Below are positions 7,110-13,882 of a DNA stretch of 18,552 nucleotides, piece by piece. Every line of letters begins with the position of its first letter. Position 1 is the stretch's first letter. The DNA comes from DASZMJ01 sp035551935 (lineage in GTDB: Bacteria > Planctomycetota > Planctomycetia > Isosphaerales > Isosphaeraceae). The notes beneath the pieces are model-generated. The model ran no database searches. It worked only from the letters and a program-made list of their open reading frames with translations, and was not told the origin of the DNA. The DNA is taken from the NCBI GenBank assembly GCA_035551935.1, contig DASZMJ010000382.1, forward strand, positions 1 through 18,552, in the 5' to 3' direction. A program made the position numbers and the translations under genes.

Positions 7110-7188
7110 AGCAGGCACGCTCCGCGTGCCGTCCGCAATACCACACGACTCTTGGGTCGTGGCGGACGGCACGCGGAGCGTGCCTGCT
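7110..7188. repeat. Long palindromic repeat, family B, copy 1
   Basis: The arms at 7110-7136 and 7162-7188 are perfectly complementary over 27 bases (the left arm begins AGCAGGCACGCTCCGCGTGC). The loop between them contains its own six-base inverted repeat, CACGAC/GTCGTG at 7144-7149 and 7156-7161, so the whole unit folds as a two-level hairpin. A closely related arm, with CGCTCCGC changed to CGCCCCGC, occurs three times at 18348-18471, which marks a dispersed family. Confidence 0.87.
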
Positions 7189-7401
7189 CCGGGGAAAAAT
7201 GCCGGCCGGTCAACTCCCCCTGGACGGGGGGGAATGCTCCTGAGCGACCGTTCAGCGAAGCCACAACACGCGTTCGGTTTGCGAAAGCCCCCGGCGTCCG
7301 ATGGCCGATCTGATCTGAAGGGATGCGGCCGGCGGACGAAGAGACTCACGGTGCGGTCGCCGGCCGTGTCGCGACCGTGATGAAGAAGGCGCGCGCACCG
7401 C

Positions 7402-7408
7402 GAGGGGG
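7402..7408 (+). promoter_or_regulatory. Ribosome binding site favouring the ftsK start at 7413
   Basis: GAGGGGG lies upstream of the ATG at 7413; the GAGG core is seven bases away. The earlier in-frame ATGs at 7323 and 7380 have no comparable purine run, and the 30 residues they would add are Arg/Gly-rich and unlike an FtsK N-terminus. Confidence 0.45.
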
Positions 7409-7412
7409 ACCG

Positions 7413-9680
7413 ATGCTCGACCGTTCGCGCCTGGGGCGCCGGGGACGCGACGCGGCCCTGGTCGTCGCCTGGATGTTCCTGGCCCTCAGCCTGCTCGGCT
7501 ACGACCCGGCCGACCCCCCCGGCGCGGTCGAGGCCCCGCCGCGATCGGCGACGGCCAACCCGTGCGGGCCGGTCGGCGCGGCGATCGCGTTCGTGGGCGT
7601 CCAGAGCCTGGGGTTCGGGGTCTACCTGATCCTGCCGGCCTCGGCCGCCCTGTTCCTGCTCCGGGTCCGGGGACGTCGGGTCCCCGAGGTCGGGCTGAGG
7701 CTGCTGGGATTCGGCCTGGTCGTGGTGGTCGCGTCGGCGTTGGTGCAGGCCCTCGACGAGTATCGGCGGGCGGCCACGTTCCCGCAGACCCCGCCGATCG
7801 GCGGCGGCGGCTACGTGGGGGCGACCCTGGTGGGTATCCTGGGCAGCCAGCTCGGCGGCGCCGGGATGCTCCTGATCCTCTCGGCCGTCGGCCTCGCCGG
7901 CCTGGCCCTCTGCGGCGAGGCCCTGGTCCTCTGGCCGTTCCGCGAGCTCTCGGCCCTGATCCGAGCCGGCCGCCCGGCGGCGCCGACGACGGTGGTCGAG
8001 CCGGGCCGGACCCTGGCGACGGCCCGCTTCGAGGTCGTCGACGAGGCCCCGCGGCTGCCTCGCGTCGCGATGGAGCCGGTGGCCGCGCCGCCGGCCCGGG
8101 TCGCGTTGCCGGAGCGGTCCCCGGCCGATCGGCCCGCGGTCGTCGGCCAACCCCTCCCCCCGGCGCCGGGCGACGGCTCGTATCGGCTGCCTCCCCTGGG
8201 ACTCCTCGAGCCGGCCGCCGCGGTGCCGATCCAGGAGCAGGAGGCCAAGGTCCACGCCCGCGCGATGCTGCTGGAGCGGACCCTCCTGGAGCACGGCTGC
8301 CAGGTCCGGGTCGTCCAGATCGACACCGGGCCGGTCATCACGCAGTTCGAGATCGAGCTCGAGCCGGGCCTGCGGGTCTCGAAGATCGTCGGCCTGGCGA
8401 GCGACCTGGCGATCGCATTGGCGGTGCCGAGCGTGCGGATCGTGGCGCCGATCCCGGGCAAGACGACCGTCGGCATCGAGGTCCCCAACGAGCGCCGGAC
8501 GATGGTCCGGCTCGGCGAGGTCCTGACGTCGGGAGGGCCGCGGCTCGACGGCCTGCGGGTGCCGTTGTTCCTGGGCAAGGACGTGAAGGGGAACCCCTTG
8601 GCGTTCGACCTGGCCGACATGCCGCACCTGCTGATCGCCGGCCGGACCGGCACGGGCAAGTCGGTCTGCCTGAACGCGATGATCCTGTCGATCCTGATGA
8701 CCCGTCGGCCCGACGAGGTCAAGCTGATCCTGATCGACCCGAAGTTCGTCGAATTGACCCAGTTCCGCCGGGTGCCGCACCTGATGCACCCGGTCATCAC
8801 CGACATGAAGAAGGCCGAGTCGATCCTCGCATGGGCCTGCGAGAAGATGGACGAGCGGTACAACTTCCTGGCCCGCGCCGGCGTCCGCAACCTCCAGACG
8901 TACAACGCGCTCGGCGCCGAGGAGATCTACAACCGCCTCCGCCCCGAGGACGAGGAGGAGGCGAAGCGGATCCCGACGTACATGCCGTACATCGTCATCG
9001 TCGCCGACGAGATGTCCGAGCTCATGTACACGGCCCCCAAGGAGGTCGAGGCCCACATCGTCCGGCTGGCGCAGAAGGCGCGGGCCGTCGGCATGCACCT
9101 GATCGTCGCGACCCAGAAGCCCACCGTCGACGTCATCACCGGCCTGATCAAGGGCAACCTCCCCGCCCGGATCGCCTTCCAGGTCGCCAGCCGCGGCGAC
9201 TCGCGGGTCATCCTGGACGAGATGGGGGCGGACAAGCTCCTCGGCAACGGCGACATGCTCTTCCTGATCCCCGGCACCTCGCACATCGTCCGGGCGCAGG
9301 GGACGTATGTCTCGGATGCCGAGGTCAACCGGATCTGCGAGTACCTGGGGCAGTACCCCGTCGAGTTCAGCAAGGAATTGGTCCAGCTCCAGGTCGGCGG
9401 CGGCGCCGGCGGCAAGGAGCGCGGGGCGGCGTTGAAGGAGCGGGACGACCTCTACGAGCCGGCCATCGAGATCATCATCCGCGAGGGCCGCGGCTCGACC
9501 TCGCTCTTGCAGCGCGCCCTCGGTATCGGCTACGGCCGCGCCGCCCGCCTGATCGACTACATGGCCGAGGACGGCATCGTCGGCGAGTACAAGGGGTCCA
9601 CCGCCCGCGAGGTCCTCTACACCTGGGACGAGTGGGAGGCCCTCAAGAATGGCGACGAGCCCAACGCCCCGGCGGCCTAA
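7413..9680 (+). CDS. ftsK: DNA translocase FtsK/SpoIIIE
   Basis: This 755-aa septal DNA pump moves chromosome arms during segregation and helps dimer resolution. Membrane helices lie at about 13-30, 54-84 (one or two), 96-113 and 133-175. A Pro/Ala-rich linker runs to about 270. The alpha domain follows (HARAMLLERTLLEHGCQVRVV, then PGKTTVGIEVPN). The beta-domain ATPase has Walker A GRTGTGKS at 410-417 (Lys416), LILIDPKFVELTQF, and Walker B VIVADEMSEL with Asp532/Glu533. A gamma winged-helix domain at about 680-745 (REGRGSTSLLQRALGIGYGRAARLIDYM) would read the KOPS-like polarity sequence. The linker is much shorter than in E. coli FtsK, closer to SpoIIIE/SftA size. ATGs at 7323 and 7380 are alternative starts; 7413 has the best SD. 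Planctomycetes mostly lack FtsZ, so a retained FtsK is relevant to their division mode. Confidence 0.95.
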   Translation: MLDRSRLGRRGRDAALVVAWMFLALSLLGYDPADPPGAVEAPPRSATANPCGPVGAAIAFVGVQSLGFGVYLILPASAALFLLRVRGRRVPEVGLRLLGFGLVVVVASALVQALDEYRRAATFPQTPPIGGGGYVGATLVGILGSQLGGAGMLLILSAVGLAGLALCGEALVLWPFRELSALIRAGRPAAPTTVVEPGRTLATARFEVVDEAPRLPRVAMEPVAAPPARVALPERSPADRPAVVGQPLPPAPGDGSYRLPPLGLLEPAAAVPIQEQEAKVHARAMLLERTLLEHGCQVRVVQIDTGPVITQFEIELEPGLRVSKIVGLASDLAIALAVPSVRIVAPIPGKTTVGIEVPNERRTMVRLGEVLTSGGPRLDGLRVPLFLGKDVKGNPLAFDLADMPHLLIAGRTGTGKSVCLNAMILSILMTRRPDEVKLILIDPKFVELTQFRRVPHLMHPVITDMKKAESILAWACEKMDERYNFLARAGVRNLQTYNALGAEEIYNRLRPEDEEEAKRIPTYMPYIVIVADEMSELMYTAPKEVEAHIVRLAQKARAVGMHLIVATQKPTVDVITGLIKGNLPARIAFQVASRGDSRVILDEMGADKLLGNGDMLFLIPGTSHIVRAQGTYVSDAEVNRICEYLGQYPVEFSKELVQLQVGGGAGGKERGAALKERDDLYEPAIEIIIREGRGSTSLLQRALGIGYGRAARLIDYMAEDGIVGEYKGSTAREVLYTWDEWEALKNGDEPNAPAA

Positions 9681-9783
9681 TACGCCCTCGCCCCGGAGCA
9701 AAAGGCCGCCTTGGCGCCCGCCCCGGCGGCCTGCGATGATGGGCCGAGCCCAGGACCGACCGCCCTCGCCGAGGCCCGACGAC

Positions 9784-11274
9784 ATGCACGTCCGAGCGAC
9801 CACCCGACCCGCCGCCGCCGTCGAGGCGCAGTGGCTGGCCGTCGGGCTCTTCAATGGCAAGGATAAGGACAAGGACAAGGACGGCGGCCCGATCGAGCCC
9901 CCGGCCGCGCTCCGGGGGACGCCCCTGGCGGATCTCATCAGCAAACTCCAGGGTTCGAAGGACCTGGGTGCCTCCGTCGGCGACGTGACGCCCGTGCTCG
10001 GCGCCTCGGGCCTGGCGGCCCGGGGCCTGACGACCTTCGGCCTCGGCTCCCGCGACAAGTTCGACCCCGGCGCCGCCTACAACGCCGGGGTCGCCCTGGC
10101 CCGCAAGCTCGCGGCTCGGCCGCGCGAGTCGGTGGCCGTCGCCCTGCCCGACGCCGGCGACCCATCGGCGATCGCCCCGGCCTTGATCCAGGGGCTGATC
10201 GTCGGCACCCGAGGGACCGACCTCCGCAAGAGCGAGCCGGCCCGGCACCCGTTCGGCGACCTGATCCTGGTGGTCCCGGAGGAGCTCGCCATCGACCTCG
10301 AGGCGGCCCTCCGCAAAGGGCAGGTCGTCGGCGAGGCGATCAACCTGGCCCGCGACCTGGCGAACACGCCCCCGTCGGACAAGGCCCCCCCTGCCCTGGC
10401 CGGTCGGTTCCGCGAGGTCGGCCGCGAGGCGGGCCTGGAGGTCGAGGTCTGGGACGAGGACCGCCTCCGTCGCGAGCGGTTCGGCGGCCTCCTGGGCGTC
10501 GCCGCCGGCTCCGACCAGCCGCCGGCCTTCGTCGTGCTCCGGCACCGCGGCGGCGACGGCCCGACCACGGCGCTGGTCGGCAAGGGGGTGACGTTCGACT
10601 CGGGGGGGCTCTCGCTCAAGCCGTCGGCCTCGATGGAGGACATGAAGTGCGACATGACCGGCGGCGCCGTCGTCCTGGCGGCCCTCCAGGCGATCGCCCG
10701 GCTCGCCTCGCCGGTCAACGTCGTCGGCTACGTCCCCATGGTTGAGAATATGACCGGCGGTCGAGCCCTCAAGCTCGGCGACGTCCTGACCCACCGCAAC
10801 GGCAAGACCGTCGAGGTCCTGAACACCGACGCCGAGGGCCGCCTGATCCTGGCCGACGCATTGTCCTACGCCGTCGAGCACGACCCGGCCCGGGTGCTCG
10901 ACCTGGCCACCCTGACCGGCGCCTGCATGGTCGCCCTCGGCACCAAGGTCGCCGGCCTCTTCAGCAACGACGACCCGTGGGCCGACCGCGTCCTGGCCGC
11001 CGCCCGTTCCGTCGGCGAGCGGGCCTGGCGGCTGCCGCTGGACGCCGACTACCTCGACGGGCTCAAGAGCGGCGTGGCCGACCTCAAGAACGTCGGCGGC
11101 AAGTGGGGCGGGTCCATCACCGCGGCCAAGTTCCTCGAGCAGTTCGTCGGCGAGACCCCCTGGGCCCACCTCGACATCGCCGGCCCGAGCTGGGCCGACT
11201 CCGACAACTCCACCCGCGACGCCGGCGGCACCGGCTGCTTCGTCCGCACCCTCGTCGCCCTCTGCGACGGCTGA
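9784..11274 (+). CDS. pepA: Leucyl aminopeptidase, M17 family
   Basis: This 496-aa cytoplasmic di-metal exopeptidase removes N-terminal amino acids during peptide turnover. The catalytic domain starts near residue 180. It contains VGKGVTFDSGGLSLKP (Lys267 and Asp272 as metal ligands, Lys279 catalytic), MKCDMTGGA (Asp290) and the M17 signature NTDAEGRL (Asp349, Glu351, Arg353). The C-terminal region ADLKNVGGKWGGSITAAKFL and PWAHLDIAGPSW is also typical. The N-terminal domain is divergent and carries a short Lys-Asp repeat at 26-33 (KDKDKDKD, from an AAGGAC hexamer run at 9859-9882). The start at 9784 is chosen for GAGG nine bases upstream; the frame is open further upstream, to 9649, but overlaps ftsK and is Pro/Arg-rich. 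It is probably transcribed with ftsK. Two hairpins follow the stop. Confidence 0.94.
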   Translation: MHVRATTRPAAAVEAQWLAVGLFNGKDKDKDKDGGPIEPPAALRGTPLADLISKLQGSKDLGASVGDVTPVLGASGLAARGLTTFGLGSRDKFDPGAAYNAGVALARKLAARPRESVAVALPDAGDPSAIAPALIQGLIVGTRGTDLRKSEPARHPFGDLILVVPEELAIDLEAALRKGQVVGEAINLARDLANTPPSDKAPPALAGRFREVGREAGLEVEVWDEDRLRRERFGGLLGVAAGSDQPPAFVVLRHRGGDGPTTALVGKGVTFDSGGLSLKPSASMEDMKCDMTGGAVVLAALQAIARLASPVNVVGYVPMVENMTGGRALKLGDVLTHRNGKTVEVLNTDAEGRLILADALSYAVEHDPARVLDLATLTGACMVALGTKVAGLFSNDDPWADRVLAAARSVGERAWRLPLDADYLDGLKSGVADLKNVGGKWGGSITAAKFLEQFVGETPWAHLDIAGPSWADSDNSTRDAGGTGCFVRTLVALCDG

Positions 11275-11322
11275 ACCCGGGCCCCAGCCGGGTAGGGTGC
11301 ATCGAGTCCGCGACGATGCACC
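11275..11322. terminator. Double hairpin at convergent gene ends
   Basis: Directly after the pepA stop, ACCCGG (11275-11280) can pair with CCGGGT (11288-11293). Then GGTGCATCG (11296-11304) pairs perfectly with CGATGCACC (11314-11322) across a nine-base loop. Both lie between pepA and the oppositely oriented orphan gene ending at 11340, where a bidirectional terminator is expected. A T-rich stretch (ATTATTTC) follows on the plus strand from about 11334. Confidence 0.5.
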
Positions 11323-11339
11323 ATCTCTCGCACATTATT

Positions 11340-12332
11340 TCATGTCTGACCACGAACATGACAGCCAAGCTTGTCCTTCTGAGCAACGATTGCCGACCAG
11401 GCGCTCCAGGAGTCTCGGGTGCCATTGATGATACGATCCGCGTTGTCATTGGCTTGGCAGCGAAGTTTGACACCGACCATGTATCTACCGTGTTCGAAGA
11501 CGAAAGAATGCGGATATTCCTCGACAGCATCATCGTGAAACGCTTGAATAAGCTCTGCTCTGCGATCCGACATCTGGTGTGCGAAGAACATGATCCCCGC
11601 CGTACACTCAGCATCTCGATACAGATTGGTGAGCCAACAAATGTGGGCAGTGCTGTCTACCTTTCCCGCCCCAGGAGCACGATGCCCGACGTATGCATCA
11701 GGATCGAGAAAGCCTATTCGAATCTTGCATGGTTTGCGCCAATCGGCCATGGCCTGAATACTGTCCGGAAACCCCAAGTCACAGAACACGTCGACTTCCG
11801 TGTTTTCGACGCCACCGCCCGAGAGCGCAGCTGCGTATTTGCTGGTGCGCGGACATTCGGTGGCCGAGTTAGGCGCAGGTGCTCCGCGATAGCGGGCTTC
11901 TCGATCATCGACGAGGTCGTTCGACCATATGCGGGTAGCCAGCCCGTGCCGATGTCTAAGCATTGCGACCAGTAACGCGCCGTTCGGCCCGCCGAACGGA
12001 TAGAGATGCGCGGTGTCAGGCGGACCGTCATGCGGATCGTAAGGCACGACGTGTAGCCCCGGAGCATTGCGGAGGCAATCGAGCAACAGCGCATAATAGG
12101 ACGTGGGGTCTCCGACCCTCAAATCACTTTTGAGCAGTTTCTTCATGACGTCCGCGTTGAACCTCGGATTATTACATAATTCTTGACACTTCTCATGCCA
12201 GAACTGGGTCAGCGGAGGCATGGCAAATGCACATGCGAACTCAAGGGCTGTGTCGGCGGCCGTTGCCAGTACGCGACTCACCTCAAGCACAACAAGGTTT
12301 TCCAACAAGGTACCGTGATTCAGACGAGGCAT
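11340..12332 (-). CDS. Low-GC orphan protein of unknown function, probably acquired
   Basis: This 330-aa protein belongs to no family I recognise. Hand-counted 60-base lines in the gene are about 53% GC, against about 70% in pepA, and its codon third positions are much less G/C-biased, so recent transfer is likely. There is no signal peptide or clear membrane helix. The N-terminal 60 residues are helical and Cys-containing (HEKCQELCNN). Notable segments are YPFGGPNGALLVAMLRHRHG (111-130), IWSNDLVDDREARY (135-148), IRIGFLDPDAYV (204-215) and GIMFFAHQMSDRRAELIQAF (246-265). Hydrophobic strands before FLDP and IMFF suggest an alpha/beta (Rossmann-like) core. The order of a Gly-rich segment, an acidic strand end and a DP motif loosely recalls SAM-dependent methyltransferases, but the canonical motifs are not complete. 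The ATG at 12330-12332 has AGGA eight bases upstream. The gene is intact, with no transposase or partner gene nearby. Confidence 0.75.
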   Translation of the reverse strand: MPRLNHGTLLENLVVLEVSRVLATAADTALEFACAFAMPPLTQFWHEKCQELCNNPRFNADVMKKLLKSDLRVGDPTSYYALLLDCLRNAPGLHVVPYDPHDGPPDTAHLYPFGGPNGALLVAMLRHRHGLATRIWSNDLVDDREARYRGAPAPNSATECPRTSKYAAALSGGGVENTEVDVFCDLGFPDSIQAMADWRKPCKIRIGFLDPDAYVGHRAPGAGKVDSTAHICWLTNLYRDAECTAGIMFFAHQMSDRRAELIQAFHDDAVEEYPHSFVFEHGRYMVGVKLRCQANDNADRIINGTRDSWSAWSAIVAQKDKLGCHVRGQT

Positions 12333-12518
12333 GGCGCTGGTCCTGCCAATTCATTGGCTTTCTTCAATCAGATCGAAATGTGGTCTTCCATTGAAGTTTA
12401 ATCGATCACACAATTTAAGAATCATATGATGCGTGGTCTCCAGTGTCGTGAGGAGCCTCGGCACGAAGCGAAGACGGCGTTTTTCACTCGTCGCTCTCCG
12501 CGCCGACGATCGGCCCCG
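12333..12518. other. AT-rich upstream region of the acquired gene
   Basis: This 186-base stretch has the lowest GC in the window. It probably contains the orphan's own promoter on the minus strand, with candidate AT-rich elements around GATTAAAC, but no clean -35/-10 pair. GC returns to host level near 12480, which I take as the right edge of the acquired segment. Confidence 0.35.
12345..12358. promoter_or_regulatory. Palindrome upstream of the orphan gene start, possible operator
   Basis: GCCAAT-TC-ATTGGC is a perfect six-base-arm palindrome located 13-26 bases before the orphan ATG and just beyond its SD. The adjoining 60 bases (12361-12420) are only about 33% GC, as expected of a promoter. 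It could be a repressor site or a 5' leader hairpin. No regulator gene lies beside it. Confidence 0.25.
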
Positions 12519-12761
12519 TCAGGCCAGGTGCTCGACCGAGTCGGCCGTGGCCACGCTGGAGACGGCGTCGAAGGTGCCGAAGAGGCGGATCGAGCCCGAG
12601 ATGACGTAGAAGTCCGGCGACCCGGCCTCGGGGTCGAAGGCGATATTCTCGGGGTGGCCGATCGTGACGCGGTCGCCGTTCTCCATACTCAGGACGAAGG
12701 GGCGGAACGGGGCCTGGTGGACCATGCGTCCAACCTCGGCGCGGATGGCATCGGCTCGCAT
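12519..12761 (-). CDS. Small conserved planctomycete protein, unknown function
   Basis: This 80-aa cytoplasmic protein has no signal peptide. The core APFRPFVLSMENGDRVTIGH (residues 17-36), continuing PENIAF, matches a pattern I associate with short planctomycete proteins: an 'FRPF' strand, then a short hairpin of the form x-x-G-x-x-x-x-v-x-H-P-E. These look like small all-beta domains of unknown role. The C-terminal half (DFYVISGSIRLFGTFDAVSSV) looks like two more beta strands. GAGG lies five bases before the ATG. The neighbours on the same strand are a two-helix membrane protein and a 153-aa hypothetical; whether they form a unit is unclear, because a palindrome lies between the first two. 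No function can be assigned. Confidence 0.72.
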   Translation of the reverse strand: MRADAIRAEVGRMVHQAPFRPFVLSMENGDRVTIGHPENIAFDPEAGSPDFYVISGSIRLFGTFDAVSSVATADSVEHLA

Positions 12762-12785
12762 CGGGGCCTCGAGGGTTCGGTGTCA

Positions 12786-12830
12786 GCGGGTTGGCCGTAT
12801 CCCAGTATACGTAGGGGCAGGCCAACCCGC
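12786..12830. repeat. Inverted repeat between two small genes
   Basis: GCGGGTTGGCC (12786-12796) pairs perfectly with GGCCAACCCGC (12820-12830) around a 23-base loop that itself contains the near-palindromic GTATCCCAGTATAC. The style is the same as the other intergenic hairpins here, but it is a different sequence and single in this window. It separates the 62-aa and 80-aa genes and could act as a weak transcription barrier. Confidence 0.6.
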
Positions 12831-12853
12831 CACATCGGAGCGGCCGGCGCCAC

Positions 12854-13042
12854 TCATCCGTTGTTGAACGCGCCCTTGACCGTCGCGACCAGGCCGAGGA
12901 TCAGGAGGATCGGCGGGTAGAAGAAGATCCGGTTGAGATAGTAGAGGCCGGCGAAGAACCAGATGACCGCGATGACCATCATCAGCAGGCCGGCGAGGAC
13001 GCCGCCGTTGGTGCTGCCGAACCAGCCTTTCTCCAGCGCCAT
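12854..13042 (-). CDS. Small two-helix membrane protein
   Basis: This 62-aa protein has two predicted membrane helices, about residues 14-34 (GVLAGLLMMVIAVIWFFAGL) and 38-58 (RIFFYPPILLILGLVATV), joined by a tight turn with an arginine. The N-terminus is MALEKGWFGSTNGG and the C-terminus KGAFNNG. There is no cleavable signal and no catalytic motif; the size and form suggest an inner-membrane accessory protein. AGGAG at 13052-13056 precedes the ATG by nine bases, a strong SD that supports real translation despite the short length. Its function is unknown. Confidence 0.75.
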   Translation of the reverse strand: MALEKGWFGSTNGGVLAGLLMMVIAVIWFFAGLYYLNRIFFYPPILLILGLVATVKGAFNNG

Positions 13043-13157
13043 CGTCTCAATCTCCTCTCCGAGAAACCCCGGGGCGACCGCCCGCAGGGGGATGGTGTGA
13101 CTCGCGTCGTCGGGCCCGACGTCGGGCTACCATACAATCCGGCACGCCCCGATTCAA

Positions 13158-13619
13158 CTAGCTGGCCTGCATGTGCGCAGGCCGGGCGCAGAGCCGGCAC
13201 TCGATGCGGCGGGCGTTGATATCGAGGGTCTCGAGGATGTCGATCACATCCTCCATCGGCAGGTCGACGTCGATGGCCCAGTTGAGGATGCCGAGGTTCT
13301 CGTCGCCGCACTTGAGCCGGGCGAGGATCTCGTCGAGCAGCCAGGAATCGCGGTACCAGCGCTGGAGCAGGCCGAAGTCGTCGTGGTCCAGCTCGATCCA
13401 GAAGGCGCGGCCCTGGAGGTGCTCGATCCAGCGGGCGCGGAGGAAGCCGTTCCAGTGCTGGCGGATCCAGTCCAGGATCGGCGCGTCGCCGAGGTCGTGG
13501 CCGGCCCTCTCGCTCTCGATCCACTTGTACTGCAGCGCCTCCAGCGCACTCTGGTCGTGGACGCTCAGCCGCGGCTCGGGGCAGCAGAACTCGAGGACCG
13601 TCGGGCTGTCCTGCTGCAT
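13158..13619 (-). CDS. Conserved-looking hypothetical protein, 153 aa
   Basis: This soluble protein has no family that I recognise. It is rich in Trp and acidic residues (HWNGFLRARWIEHLQGRAFW, ELDHDDFGLLQRWYRDSWLLDE), suggesting a compact helical fold. It has five cysteines: Cys12 and Cys13 near the N-terminus, Cys104, and a CxxC at 141-144 (ECRLCARPAHM) near the C-terminus, so metal or disulphide binding is possible but unproven. The C-terminal part (NLGILNWAIDVDLPMEDVIDILETLDI) resembles a small helical interaction module. The start is the ATG at 13617-13619, with GGAGG five bases upstream; a GTG at 13637 would add six residues and have no SD. It is followed downstream by the two-helix membrane gene, about 115 bases away. 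Confidence 0.72.
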   Translation of the reverse strand: MQQDSPTVLEFCCPEPRLSVHDQSALEALQYKWIESERAGHDLGDAPILDWIRQHWNGFLRARWIEHLQGRAFWIELDHDDFGLLQRWYRDSWLLDEILARLKCGDENLGILNWAIDVDLPMEDVIDILETLDINARRIECRLCARPAHMQAS

Positions 13620-13624
13620 CGTGG

Positions 13625-13629
13625 CCTCC
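13625..13629 (-). promoter_or_regulatory. Ribosome binding site deciding the start of the 153-aa gene
   Basis: GGAGG on the minus strand, five bases before the ATG at 13617-13619, selects this codon over the in-frame GTG at 13635-13637, for which the same GGAGG would lie inside the coding region. Confidence 0.5.
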
Positions 13630-13882
13630 GGACTCACGGCGGGGCGATACGCATCACCATCCTAGCACCCTTGAGAGGGACGTGCCAGGGACCGACCATG
13701 CGCGCCGAAGCTCTTTCGAAAACCTTGCGATCGCGGGGCCACAAACTACCAGAAGCCACCGCGATGGACCAGGCGGATCGGTTTCCAAGCGGCCCGATCG
13801 TATCCTAACCGGACGGATCTGCTGATTGCAAGGGTCCATGACATATCGAGGGGATAAGGCCAGGATCGGGACCTTCCTCCGA

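Larger units (their letters stand above)
7038..7412. other. Gene-free interval rpoZ to ftsK
   Basis: This 375-base gap holds the family B palindrome (7110-7188) and a small CCCCC/GGGGG inverted repeat near 7216-7231. The remaining sequence has no domain-bearing frame. The promoter of ftsK probably lies between 7190 and 7400, but I see no convincing -35/-10 pair. Confidence 0.5.

Noticed and set aside
9859..9882. AAGGAC hexamer run as a possible regulatory repeat
   Set aside because: It is in frame inside pepA and simply encodes Lys-Asp repeats in its variable N-terminal region.
6204..10058. Very long open frame on the minus strand (1284 codons) opposite gmk, rpoZ and ftsK
   Set aside because: It is antisense to three well-supported genes, is rich in Arg/Asp/Gly/Leu/Val as expected from high-GC complement, and shows no domain. 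It is a by-product of high GC.
11281..11975. Plus-strand frame running into the low-GC island
   Set aside because: It is antisense to the 330-aa gene. It lacks an SD, and the part upstream of 11275 is an out-of-frame shadow of pepA.
13659..13687. Promoter for the 153-aa gene (TAGGAT with TGGCAC at 17 bases)
   Set aside because: Spacing is good but the -35 matches at only two of six positions, and the sigma-54 reading lacks the required GC element.
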